Below the pieces are notes generated by a model, which made no database searches, had not been told where the DNA came from, and saw only the letters and a program-made list of their open reading frames with translations. This document shows positions 1 through 7,146 of a DNA stretch of 22,657 nt, piece by piece. The stretch comes from a virus. The stretch's first letter is position 1. Every line of letters begins with the position of its first letter. The translations under genes and the position numbers were made by a program. The DNA lies in the IMG/VR virus record IMGVR_UViG_3300028844_003251, positions 1 through 22,657 of that record. One strand, written 5' to 3'.

Positions 1-1
1 T

Positions 2-2305
2 CAAAAATATATCCAAGAAAATAAAGACATATCAGGTAAAGGCCTTTATGGTTTACCTATGTTTGCTTATACTTATATTAACGATAACTATACAGATGAA
101 ATTGTTGAGTATGATGCTACGCAAGTAAGGACTGTTTATATTGATATTGAGGTCGCTGCTGATGAAGGCTTCCCTGATATTATGAAAGCAGATAAAGAGA
201 TTACTGCTATCACTCTTGAGTTTAATAACAATATTGTTGCTATTGGATGTCAACCTTATACACCTAAAGAAGATAACATAAAATATATTCAGTGTAATGA
301 CGAAGCTCATCTACTAATGAAGTTCTTAGATTGCTGGCGCGCTATTGACCCTGATGTTGTATCAGGATGGAATGTTGAGTTCTTTGATATACCTTATATT
401 GTTAATAGAGTTACTAATGTTATAGGTGAAGACTTTGCTAAGAAGCTGTCTCCCTTTAATGCTCTAAGGGAAAGGACTGTACATATAGCAGGACGTCCTA
501 ATCAAGTATTTGATCCGTTAGGCGTTTCTATCTTAGACTATATGCAACTGTATCGTAAGTTTACTTTTGTAATGCAAGAGTCATATAGACTAGATCATAT
601 TGCTCACGTTGAATTAGGTGAACGTAAACTTGATTATGCTGAGCATGATAGTCTATTCGATCTTTATAAGCATGATTGGGAAAAGTTTATTGACTATAAT
701 ATTCAAGATACTGTTCTAGTAAAACGATTAGATGAGAAACTTAAACTAATAGATCAAGTATTAGCGATTGCTTATGACGCTAAAGTTAACTATCAAGATA
801 CATTTACATCTGTAAGGATGTGGGATCTTATTATACATAACTATCTACTTAATCGTAATATAGTTGTACCTCAGTTTAAGCATAAAGATAAAGAGAGAGC
901 TGCTGAAGGTGCTTATGTTAAAGACCCTCAAGTAGGTATGCATGATTGGGTAGTATCGTTCGATCTTAACTCTCTATACCCTCATTTAATTATGCAGTAT
1001 AATATATCTCCTGAAACGTATGAAGGTAAAATTGGTTATGCACCTAGTATGGAAGATATATTAGACGGTGCTTATAATAAAGTAATACAAAAAGCAAAAG
1101 ATAATAACTGTACTATATCAGCTAACGGTGATATGTATACTAGAGACTTCGAAGGCTTCTTACCTAAACTTATGCGTAAAATGTATGACGATAGAGTCGT
1201 ATGGAAGACTAAGATGATTAAATATCAGCAGGAGTATGAGAAGAATCCTAGCCCTGAACTCTCTAATAAAATATCTCAAGCATATAATATGCAGATGGCT
1301 AAGAAGATTCAACTTAACTCAGCTTATGGTGCGTTAGGTAATGAATACTTTAGATGGCATGATATGGATAATACTGAGTCGATTACTAAAGGCGGTCAGT
1401 TATCTATTCGATGGGCAGAGAATGCTATTAATAAATTTTTGAATAAAACCTTAGGGAGTGAAAATGAAGATTATGTTATCGCGATTGACACGGACTCTTT
1501 ATATATCAATATGGCACCGCTTGTACATAAAGTGTTTCCAGATGGAGCTGAAACTACACGAATCATCGATTTTCTTGATCAGTCCTGCGCTGAGATTATT
1601 GAACCGAAAATTGAAAAGAGTTATGGAGAGCTTGCGACTTACGTAAATGCAATGGAAGATAAGATGGTCATGAAGCGAGAAAATATAGGCAATAAAGCTA
1701 TATGGACTGCTAAGAAAAGATATATCATGAACGTCTTTGATTCAGAAGGTGTGCGTTACGAAAAGCCTAAAATGAAGATGATGGGTATCGAAGCTGTAAG
1801 ATCTTCTACTCCTGCTGTTGTACGTAAATATATTAAAGATGCTTTAGATGTTATTATTACTAAAGATGAAGCAGCTATCATTGAGTTCATTGCTAAGCAT
1901 AGAGAAGAGTTTAGAAAGCTTTCATTCGAAGATGTTGCTTTTCCTAGAGGATGTAAAGGTTTAGAAAAGTATACTGATGCTTCTATGATATATAGAAAAG
2001 GTACTCCTATTCATGTTCGTGGTGCGCTGATGTATAATCATATGCTAAATAAAAATAAGATAGATAGATTCCAGCCAGTACAGAATGGCGATAAAGTTAA
2101 ATTCTGTTACCTTAAAGTTCCTAATCCATCGAGAGAAAATGTTATCGCAGCTCCTAATACGCTGCCGAAAGCACTAGGTCTTAATCAATATATCGACTAT
2201 GATATGCAATATACAAAATCATTTGTTGAACCTATGAAGACTATTCTTGATGCTATTGGTTGGGAGATAGAACATAGAGCAACATTGGAGGATTATTTTG
2301 GCTAA
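2..2305 (+). CDS. 43: T4-type family B DNA polymerase (gp43), 5'-truncated by window edge
   Basis: This is the replicative DNA polymerase with 3'-5' proofreading. The frame is open to the left edge. The 19 codons before the first ATG (59) still align, from memory, with T4 gp43 just ahead of its exonuclease domain, so that ATG is internal and roughly 60-90 N-terminal residues lie outside the window. Visible motifs are Exo I (DIE, nt 143-151), Exo II (SGWNVEFFDIPY), Exo III (YNIQDT), polymerase motif A (DLNSLYP, nt 962-982), motif B (KKIQLNSAYG, nt 1301-1330) and motif C (DTDS, from nt 1487). All catalytic aspartates are present, so the enzyme should be active. The C-terminus (LEDYFG) resembles the T4 gp43 tail that docks on the sliding clamp. 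The gene overlaps the next one by 8 bases. Identification is very secure; only the start is missing. Confidence 0.97.
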   Translation, partial: QKYIQENKDISGKGLYGLPMFAYTYINDNYTDEIVEYDATQVRTVYIDIEVAADEGFPDIMKADKEITAITLEFNNNIVAIGCQPYTPKEDNIKYIQCNDEAHLLMKFLDCWRAIDPDVVSGWNVEFFDIPYIVNRVTNVIGEDFAKKLSPFNALRERTVHIAGRPNQVFDPLGVSILDYMQLYRKFTFVMQESYRLDHIAHVELGERKLDYAEHDSLFDLYKHDWEKFIDYNIQDTVLVKRLDEKLKLIDQVLAIAYDAKVNYQDTFTSVRMWDLIIHNYLLNRNIVVPQFKHKDKERAAEGAYVKDPQVGMHDWVVSFDLNSLYPHLIMQYNISPETYEGKIGYAPSMEDILDGAYNKVIQKAKDNNCTISANGDMYTRDFEGFLPKLMRKMYDDRVVWKTKMIKYQQEYEKNPSPELSNKISQAYNMQMAKKIQLNSAYGALGNEYFRWHDMDNTESITKGGQLSIRWAENAINKFLNKTLGSENEDYVIAIDTDSLYINMAPLVHKVFPDGAETTRIIDFLDQSCAEIIEPKIEKSYGELATYVNAMEDKMVMKRENIGNKAIWTAKKRYIMNVFDSEGVRYEKPKMKMMGIEAVRSSTPAVVRKYIKDALDVIITKDEAAIIEFIAKHREEFRKLSFEDVAFPRGCKGLEKYTDASMIYRKGTPIHVRGALMYNHMLNKNKIDRFQPVQNGDKVKFCYLKVPNPSRENVIAAPNTLPKALGLNQYIDYDMQYTKSFVEPMKTILDAIGWEIEHRATLEDYFG

Positions 2306-2573
2306 TTCAAATTCAGATTTTAGTTTTGACTTTGGCTTCTCAGCTATGGATGCTGATGAATTAGAAGTTGTACAAGCTGCTAAACAAAGCGCTGAGACAG
2401 CATCTGCTTCATCAAGCGAGCTAGAAGAGAAAGTAGAAAAATTATATGGTATGGTTCAACCATTATTAAACAACTTAAAAAAGAACCCATCAAAAGATTA
2501 TATCTACTGGCCTGACAGGCTTGGTAAGATTGAACAATTTTCTGATGCACTTGACAAAGTATATAAGGGTTGA
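2298..2573 (+). CDS. Small conserved phage protein between gp43 and uvsX, TTG start
   Basis: A 91-residue acidic protein of unknown function. The start is TTG at 2298, chosen because a strong Shine-Dalgarno (GGAGG, 2287-2291) lies 6 bases upstream inside the end of gp43 and no ATG precedes the conserved part. The first segment is Ser/Phe/Asp-rich (DFSFDFGFSAMDADELE). A helical, coiled-coil-like centre follows (residues about 25-60), and the end carries KDYIYWPDRLGKIEQF. I recall a similar small protein at the same place, between polymerase and recombinase, in marine T4-like cyanophages, which suggests a conserved accessory to replication or recombination; its activity is not known to me. The 8-base overlap with gp43 implies translational coupling. 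Confidence 0.85.
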   Translation: MANSNSDFSFDFGFSAMDADELEVVQAAKQSAETASASSSELEEKVEKLYGMVQPLLNNLKKNPSKDYIYWPDRLGKIEQFSDALDKVYKG

Positions 2574-2598
2574 CTTAAGACCTATTATAGCTTATAAT
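2570..2598 (+). promoter_or_regulatory. Sigma70-type promoter for uvsX
   Basis: A -35 box TTGACT (2570-2575) and a perfect -10 box TATAAT (2593-2598) are separated by exactly 17 bases. Transcription would start near 2605, leaving a leader of about 27 bases before the uvsX ATG at 2632. It is the best sigma70-like promoter in the window and lies in the only gap of the replication block. It has no TATAAATA late motif, which suggests early or middle expression by host-type polymerase. Confidence 0.75.
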
Positions 2599-2631
2599 AA
2601 AGTGTAATAGTAAACCATTCGGAGTTTTATA

Positions 2632-3702
2632 ATGAGCGATTTTTTTCGTGGACTAGTTGAAGATATCAAAGATGCAGATACCGTCATTGCAGCAGACGGG
2701 CTAGGAAGTGCTGAGTATACCGGATCAATCGATACCGGTTCTTATATGTTAAATGCTGTCCTGTCTGGATCTATATATGGCGGCGTACCTAATAATAAAA
2801 TTAGTGCCTTTGCTGGTGAGTCAGCTACTGGTAAGACTTTCTTTGTACTAGGTATTATTCAAAAGTTTTTAAGAGATAATAAGGATGCTGGTGTTGTATA
2901 TTATGATACTGAAGCAGCTGTAACTAAAGATATGATGGAATCAAGAGGCATTGATACTAATAGAGTAATCTTAGCTGAACCTGATACTATCCAATCATTT
3001 AGACATCATGCTCTTAGAATGATTGACGCTTATAGTTCTCAACCTATTGATAGACGCCCTCCTATGATGTTCGTACTTGATTCATTAGGTCTACTATCTA
3101 CTACTAAAGAGATGGAAGATACTGCTGAAGGTAAAGAGACAAGGGATATGACTAAGGCTCAGATTATTAAAGCTACTTTTAGAGTACTTACTCTTAAACT
3201 TGCTAAAGTAAAAGTTCCTATGCTAGTTACTAATCATGTTTATGATGTAGTAGGATCTTATGTACCGATGAAAGAGATTGGTGGTGGTAGTGGTCTTAAG
3301 TATGCTGCTTCTACTATTTGTATGCTAGGTAAGAAGAAAGATAAAGAAGGTACTGATGTAGTAGGTAATATTATTAGATGTACTACATTTAAGTCAAGAC
3401 TGTCAAAAGAGAATAAGAAAGTAGAAGTTAAACTTTCCTATGAGACTGGATTAGATAGGTACTTTGGACTCTTAGACTTAGCTGAAAAGTATGGACTAGT
3501 TAAGAAAGTATCTACACGAGTAGAGATGCCTGATGGTTCTAAAGTATATGCTAAAGCAGTATATGCTAATCCAGAAAAGTACTTCACAGAAGAGTTCTTA
3601 GCAAAGCTAGACATAGCAGCTAGAAAAGAATACCAATATGGGAGTGAAGACGATGAAGAACTTGTTTCCAATTCCGATGATGATGGAGCAAACGAATCTT
3701 AA
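2632..3702 (+). CDS. uvsX: UvsX, RecA-like recombinase
   Basis: This is a strand-exchange recombinase of the RecA/UvsX family, used for recombination-dependent replication and repair. It has 356 residues (T4 UvsX 391). Visible are Walker A GESATGKT (residues 62-69), the YYDTE strand with the likely catalytic Glu94, Walker B MFVLDSLG (Asp150), and a Gly-rich DNA-binding loop EIGGGSGLKYA (about 215-225). The C-terminus is acidic (SEDDEELVSNSDDD), as in many recombinases, where it can modulate DNA binding. The start is ATG 2632 with GGAG at 2621-2624. A strong sigma70-like promoter precedes it. The 3' end overlaps the next gene by about 50 bases. Its position next to gp43 and gp41 matches T4-like replication clusters. 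Confidence 0.95.
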   Translation: MSDFFRGLVEDIKDADTVIAADGLGSAEYTGSIDTGSYMLNAVLSGSIYGGVPNNKISAFAGESATGKTFFVLGIIQKFLRDNKDAGVVYYDTEAAVTKDMMESRGIDTNRVILAEPDTIQSFRHHALRMIDAYSSQPIDRRPPMMFVLDSLGLLSTTKEMEDTAEGKETRDMTKAQIIKATFRVLTLKLAKVKVPMLVTNHVYDVVGSYVPMKEIGGGSGLKYAASTICMLGKKKDKEGTDVVGNIIRCTTFKSRLSKENKKVEVKLSYETGLDRYFGLLDLAEKYGLVKKVSTRVEMPDGSKVYAKAVYANPEKYFTEEFLAKLDIAARKEYQYGSEDDEELVSNSDDDGANES

Positions 3703-4237
3703 TATAAAAGAGATTCAAGAAAGCATCCTCACATTACGTAGAAATAAATCACCCGACAAGACTAACTATACATCGTTCTATGATGAAGATGGTTTAGTGG
3801 GTGTTAAACATAAAGAGGATATACTGAATGGCATTACCAAGTTCGCGAAGGGATATGTTGATACTTGTCTTGATCTTGACAAGACTATCGCTTCCAAGAT
3901 TGATACTGACTGCATACAAGCATGGTATAATGTCTACGATGAGGGTATTCACCACTGTTGGCACGACCATGGTAGATCTTTACTTTCGGGTACTCTTTAT
4001 ATCCACACTGATAGTGATTCTAGTTCTTTCTTGATTCGAAGCCCGTTGTACGCTATAATTAAATCATGGGTTGGTGGAGAAGGATTTCTTAATAGATGGG
4101 TACAAGAAGAAGAACTACGACCTGTAAGCGGCGATATTTATATATGGCCTAGTTGGTTAGAGCATAGTGTTCCAGAGCAAAAACCTACTAGTAACCCTAG
4201 AATATCAATCTCATTTAATATATTTGTGAAGCGATGA
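3653..4237 (+). CDS. 2OG-Fe(II) oxygenase, LFPxP / HxH-SG family
   Basis: Predicted 2-oxoglutarate/iron(II)-dependent dioxygenase of the type with an N-terminal LFPxP motif and an SGxxYxH core (PF13759-like by memory). I place the start at ATG 3653, 194 residues, because GGGAG (3640-3644) lies 8 bases upstream and the protein then begins MKNLFPIP, as expected for the family; the ATG at 3638 would add five residues without a ribosome site. Candidate metal ligands are His104/His106 (HDHGRSLLSG) and His171 (WLEHSVP), with Arg183 (NPRISISFN) to bind the 2OG carboxylate. Substrate is unknown. The gene overlaps the uvsX end by 50 bases and the gp41 start by 4 (ATGA), so it is translated with the replication genes, which makes a nucleic acid or replication-protein substrate conceivable (inference). 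Confidence 0.85.
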   Translation: MKNLFPIPMMMEQTNLNIKEIQESILTLRRNKSPDKTNYTSFYDEDGLVGVKHKEDILNGITKFAKGYVDTCLDLDKTIASKIDTDCIQAWYNVYDEGIHHCWHDHGRSLLSGTLYIHTDSDSSSFLIRSPLYAIIKSWVGGEGFLNRWVQEEELRPVSGDIYIWPSWLEHSVPEQKPTSNPRISISFNIFVKR

Positions 4238-5598
4238 TAGAAAAAACTATAATTAGTAATTTAATATTTAATGATGAATATACACGTAAGTGTATTCCTT
4301 TCCTTAAAGCTGAATACTTTAGCGATCTAGTTGAAAAGAAACTATTTCAAGCTATTGCTGAGTATCATGAAAAATATAATTTATGTCCTAGTCAGGATGC
4401 ATTAGCTATTGAAGTATCTAATACAGGCGGTATGTCTGATGAATTAGCTGCACAAGCTGATACTTATATAAAAGAATTAAAGCCTTCAGAAGAAAAAGAT
4501 ACTGAATGGGTAGTAGATAGTACTGAAAAGTTCTGTCAAGAGAAGGCTGTATATAATGCTATTATGGATGGCATACAGATATTAGACGGTCAAGGTAAAG
4601 AAGATAAAGGTGCATTACCTCAGATGTTATCTGATGCTCTTTCTGTATCGTTTGATAATCATATTGGTCATGACTTTATAGAAGATGCTAATGAAAGGTT
4701 TGACTTTTATCAAAAGAAAGAAGTAAAGATACCATTCGATATTGATTATCTTAATCGTATAACTCAAGGTGGCTTAGCTAGAAAGACATTAAATATAGCG
4801 ATGGCTGGTACTGGTGTAGGCAAGTCTCTCTTTATGTGTCACTGTGCAGCTGCTAATCTAATGCATGGACTTAATGTATTATATATTACTATGGAAATGG
4901 CTGAAGAGCGTATAGCAGAGCGTGTTGACGCTAACTTACTTAATACTACTATTGATGAGCTAAAGATGCTACCTAGAGATGCTTATGAGAAAAAAATGGC
5001 TAGGGTATCTAAGAAAACCGATGGTAAGCTTATTGTAAAAGAATATCCTACTGCTGGTGCTCATGCTGGTCACTTTAGACATCTACTTCAAGAATTAAAA
5101 ATTAAAAAGCAATTCCTACCTGATATAATTTATATTGATTATCTTAATATCTGTATGAGTGCAAGAGTAAAAGGTGCAAGTGCTAATTCATATACAATTG
5201 TTAAGTCTATTGCTGAAGAGCTTAGAGGCTTAGCTGTTGAGTTTAATGTACCTATTGTATCTGCTACGCAGGTAACTAGATCTGGATATACATCATCTGA
5301 TGTTGGTTTAGAAGATACTTCTGAATCGTTCGGACTACCTGCTACTGCTGACTTTATGTTTGCTATGATAAGTACTGAAGAGCTAGAAGACTTAGCTCAG
5401 ATATTATTTAAGCAGTTAAAGAATAGATATTCAGACCCTAACTATAATAGACGATTTGTAGTTGGTGTTGATAGAGCGAAAATGAAGCTATATGATGTTG
5501 AGCAGAATGCTCAGGATGACTTAGTTGAAGATACGCCCGTCTTTGATAAAACGGACGCTGGTAAAGGTTTAGTGAGTAAGTTCGACGACTTTGTCTAA
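4234..5598 (+). CDS. 41: DnaB-like replicative DNA helicase (gp41)
   Basis: This is the hexameric 5'-3' helicase that unwinds the replication fork and works with the primase. It has 454 residues (T4 gp41 475). The N-terminal helical domain (about 1-150) is followed by a RecA-fold motor: Walker A AGTGVGKS (191-198), the ITMEMAEERIAER segment (about 218-230) typical of DnaB motif H1a, Walker B DIIYIDYL (Asp302) and the SATQ sensor (Gln346). The tail is acidic (KFDDFV). The start ATG overlaps the preceding stop (ATGA), so translation is coupled; the Shine-Dalgarno is weak. No primase gene (gp61) is visible nearby. The end is followed by a palindrome at 5612-5629. Confidence 0.94.
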   Translation: MIEKTIISNLIFNDEYTRKCIPFLKAEYFSDLVEKKLFQAIAEYHEKYNLCPSQDALAIEVSNTGGMSDELAAQADTYIKELKPSEEKDTEWVVDSTEKFCQEKAVYNAIMDGIQILDGQGKEDKGALPQMLSDALSVSFDNHIGHDFIEDANERFDFYQKKEVKIPFDIDYLNRITQGGLARKTLNIAMAGTGVGKSLFMCHCAAANLMHGLNVLYITMEMAEERIAERVDANLLNTTIDELKMLPRDAYEKKMARVSKKTDGKLIVKEYPTAGAHAGHFRHLLQELKIKKQFLPDIIYIDYLNICMSARVKGASANSYTIVKSIAEELRGLAVEFNVPIVSATQVTRSGYTSSDVGLEDTSESFGLPATADFMFAMISTEELEDLAQILFKQLKNRYSDPNYNRRFVVGVDRAKMKLYDVEQNAQDDLVEDTPVFDKTDAGKGLVSKFDDFV

Positions 5599-5646
5599 CG
5601 TACCTGACCTCATCATTTCATTAAATGATTTCCATAACTCTTTCAT
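5569..5646 (-). CDS. Possible 25-residue reverse-strand microprotein
   Basis: On the reverse strand, an ATG at 5646 is preceded by AGGAG (plus-strand 5653-5657) with 6-base spacing, an excellent ribosome site. The reading frame gives 25 residues (begins MKELWKSFNEMM, ends VVELTH) and runs 30 bases antisense into the end of gp41. It would be the only reverse-strand gene in the window. The upstream sequence is very AT-rich and could hold a promoter, but no clear -35 was found. The ribosome site is the main evidence; it may be a coincidence. Confidence 0.25.
   Translation of the reverse strand: MKELWKSFNEMMRSGTLDKVVELTH
5612..5629 (+). other. AT-rich perfect inverted repeat after gp41
   Basis: A 7-base stem (ATCATTT / AAATGAT) with a 4-base loop (CATT) lies 13 bases after the gp41 stop. 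No T-run follows on either strand, so it is not a standard intrinsic terminator. It could be a 3' stabilising hairpin, a protein-binding site, or simply part of the small reverse-strand reading frame at 5569-5646. Confidence 0.35.
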
Positions 5647-5662
5647 AGTAGGCTCCTGGATA

Positions 5663-5670
5663 TATAAATA
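5663..5670 (+). promoter_or_regulatory. T4 late-type promoter motif TATAAATA
   Basis: An exact TATAAATA, the T4 late -10 element recognised by the phage late sigma factor gp55, lies 38 bases before the RHH gene at 5708 in an intergenic AT-rich stretch. The expected start site near 5677 leaves a leader of about 30 bases. It would drive the RHH, QueC-like and P4H-like genes. Confidence 0.6.
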
Positions 5671-5707
5671 GTATATATAGAATATATATAATAATGAGGA
5701 TTTTGAG

Positions 5708-5875
5708 ATGAGTGAAAAAGTACAGATGTTAGTTAAAGTATGTCCTGAAGTGAAAGAAAACTTTAAGAAAGCTTGCGCACAAAATGATACTTCTGTGTCA
5801 CGTGAGGTTAGACGTTTCATGAAAACATACATAGAGATGACTGAAACAGACCCTGACACTAAGCACGATAGATGA
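5708..5875 (+). CDS. Ribbon-helix-helix (Arc/CopG-type) small protein
   Basis: A 55-residue protein. The ATG at 5708 has GAGG (5696-5699) 8 bases upstream, and the stop TGA overlaps the next ATG (ATGA). The sequence has the RHH pattern: a short beta strand (VQMLVKVCP), helix 1 (EVKENFKKACAQND), a turn with T/S-V-S, and helix 2 (REVRRFMKTYIEM). RHH proteins bind DNA as dimers through the strand and serve as transcriptional repressors or antitoxins. No toxin gene partners it here; the neighbour is a QueC-like enzyme. It may regulate its own cassette or phage/host genes (inference). The fold call rests on the hydrophobic pattern, not a database match. Confidence 0.75.
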   Translation: MSEKVQMLVKVCPEVKENFKKACAQNDTSVSREVRRFMKTYIEMTETDPDTKHDR

Positions 5876-6507
5876 AGTATGATTCTATTGTAGCATTTTC
5901 GGGTGGTGTTGAATCAACAGCGCTAGTTTATTGGCTTAAGTCTCTAAATAAAAATCCTTATTGCTTCCATGTTAAAGCCAATCCAGGCGAAGTTAATACA
6001 ATACAACAAAAAGCAGCTCTTCTAGAAACTGATGTCACAACAGTTATTGTTGACTATAATCCTCCTGAAAAATTATTATTTAATAGGCACGAGTCACGTG
6101 AGCATTATACTAAGCATTTTAATAAGAACGGCTTCCCTCCTATGCAACAAAACTGGGCTACAATTGCTTTCCAAATAGCTATAACAAATGTAATGTCACA
6201 TATTTACTTCGGGCATAACGGAGGCAAATTAACACCAGAGAATACTAACGGTGATAATTTACATCTGTTTGGTGTGAAGCAATATGAAGGTTATATTAAT
6301 TCAGCTGCTCAAATTGGTATTGATATGACCTTTACTGCTCCTTTAATGCATTTAAGTAAACAAGAGCAGTATCAAATGCTTCCTGATAAAATTAAAAAAT
6401 TAATATATGTCTGTGAGAAGGGTGAAGATAAGCATTGTATGAGATGTAAAAAATGCAATGAGTTAAAAGCTATTTGTACTGAGGAACAATTAAAATATTA
6501 TGGTTAA
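5872..6507 (+). CDS. QueC-like PP-loop ATPase (7-deazaguanine synthase family)
   Basis: Predicted ATP-dependent PP-loop enzyme related to QueC, which converts 7-carboxy-7-deazaguanine to preQ0, the precursor of queuosine and of 7-deazaguanine bases in some phage DNAs. It has 211 residues. The PP-loop is SGGVES (residues 10-15), with Glu where QueC usually has Asp (SGGxDS). A C-terminal zinc-type cluster is present: Cys181, Cys189, Cys192 and Cys195 in the C-x7-C-x2-C-x2-C spacing typical of QueC. The LSKQEQY segment before it also fits. No folE, queD, queE or DpdA-like transglycosylase is in the window, so the full pathway cannot be shown. It overlaps the RHH gene (ATGA) and the following oxygenase by 8 bases. 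An alternative is another PP-loop amidotransferase or ligase-type role with a changed substrate. Confidence 0.82.
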   Translation: MKYDSIVAFSGGVESTALVYWLKSLNKNPYCFHVKANPGEVNTIQQKAALLETDVTTVIVDYNPPEKLLFNRHESREHYTKHFNKNGFPPMQQNWATIAFQIAITNVMSHIYFGHNGGKLTPENTNGDNLHLFGVKQYEGYINSAAQIGIDMTFTAPLMHLSKQEQYQMLPDKIKKLIYVCEKGEDKHCMRCKKCNELKAICTEEQLKYYG

Positions 6508-7105
6508 TACTTTTATACAAGTAATACCTGACGCTTTATCAAAAAGTGACTGTGAAGATATTATTAAGGCATTCGAAAATAAGTCAGAGCATTTTACTAT
6601 TGAAACAAAAATAGATGGTATCTATATTGATAATAATGATGAGAGAAATGATATTAGTATGTTCCCTCTTGGCTTTCAATCTATGGAAGCAAGTAATGAT
6701 TTAATATGTGATACAATAAAAAATAATATTCCACTTTGGTGGGAAGGTAATGAAGAGCATTATATGTTCTTAGAGAATATTAAAATACAGAAAGCATCAT
6801 CAGGTGGTGGATTTACTACACAGCATGTTGAGCAAGGTCAGAGCCCAACAACAAACTCACGCTTCATGGTATGGATGATCTATCTTAATGATGTAGAGAG
6901 AGGAGGACGTACTAGCTTTCCCCTACAAGAGATAAGCTTTAAACCTACTGCAGGAACTTTAATGTATTGGCCTGCAGGTTATACTCATCCACATTATGCT
7001 ACAGATGATCTTGAATGTGATAAGTATATTGCAACTGGATGGTTTAGCTACAACAAAGATAGATCTAGACATTTCTTTCATAATAAGTTGCATTCTAGAG
7101 AATAA
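6500..7105 (+). CDS. Prolyl-4-hydroxylase-like 2OG-Fe(II) oxygenase
   Basis: A 201-residue dioxygenase of the P4H-like group common in marine T4-like phages. Metal ligands: His109-x-Glu111 (HVE; many relatives have HxD, so Glu is a variation) and a distal His in YTHPHY (His163 or His165). Lys175 in DKYIATGWFSY matches the 2OG-binding Lys/Arg. The signature MIYLNDVERGGRTSFP (126-141) and GTLMYWPAGYTHPH (152-165) are classic for the family. Known relatives hydroxylate proline or other residues; the phage substrate is unknown. Its start overlaps the end of the QueC-like gene by 8 bases, so the two are probably co-translated. This is the second of three distinct 2OG oxygenases in the window. Confidence 0.9.
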   Translation: MVNTFIQVIPDALSKSDCEDIIKAFENKSEHFTIETKIDGIYIDNNDERNDISMFPLGFQSMEASNDLICDTIKNNIPLWWEGNEEHYMFLENIKIQKASSGGGFTTQHVEQGQSPTTNSRFMVWMIYLNDVERGGRTSFPLQEISFKPTAGTLMYWPAGYTHPHYATDDLECDKYIATGWFSYNKDRSRHFFHNKLHSRE

Positions 7106-7117
7106 GTATACTATAAT
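7088..7117 (+). promoter_or_regulatory. Candidate promoter for the lipoprotein gene
   Basis: A perfect TATAAT (7112-7117) is preceded at 18 bases by a poor -35 (TTGCAT, 7088-7093). It lies in the only gap between the P4H-like gene and the lipoprotein gene. The -35 match is weak, so this would need an activator or extended contacts if real. Confidence 0.35.
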
Positions 7118-7135
7118 ATTGTATATTAATTTTTT
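7114..7135 (+). terminator. Weak terminator-like hairpin plus T-run
   Basis: A 6-base all-AT stem (TAATAT / ATATTA) with a 3-base loop is followed by A and six Ts (7130-7135). The stem is too weak for a confident intrinsic terminator, and it overlaps the candidate -10 box of the lipoprotein gene. It may mark the end of the RHH-QueC-P4H unit. Confidence 0.25.
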
Positions 7136-7146
7136 GAGTAAAAACT

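Noticed and set aside
53-310. Reverse-strand frame opposite gp43, and similar reverse frames opposite other genes (for example 3438-3671, 12231-12518, 18843-19106)
   Set aside because: They lie wholly antisense to well-supported genes, have no clear ribosome sites or domains, and read as low-complexity shadows.
1458-1646. Forward frame inside gp43
   Set aside because: It is an out-of-frame shadow across polymerase motif C, with no independent evidence.
3638-3652. Upstream ATG for the first 2OG oxygenase
   Set aside because: No ribosome site precedes it, while ATG 3653 has GGGAG at 8 bases and gives the expected N-terminus.
5647-5859. Upstream extension of the reverse-strand frame to 96 residues
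   Set aside because: The extension is antisense to the RHH gene and its start has no ribosome site; only the final 25 codons have one.
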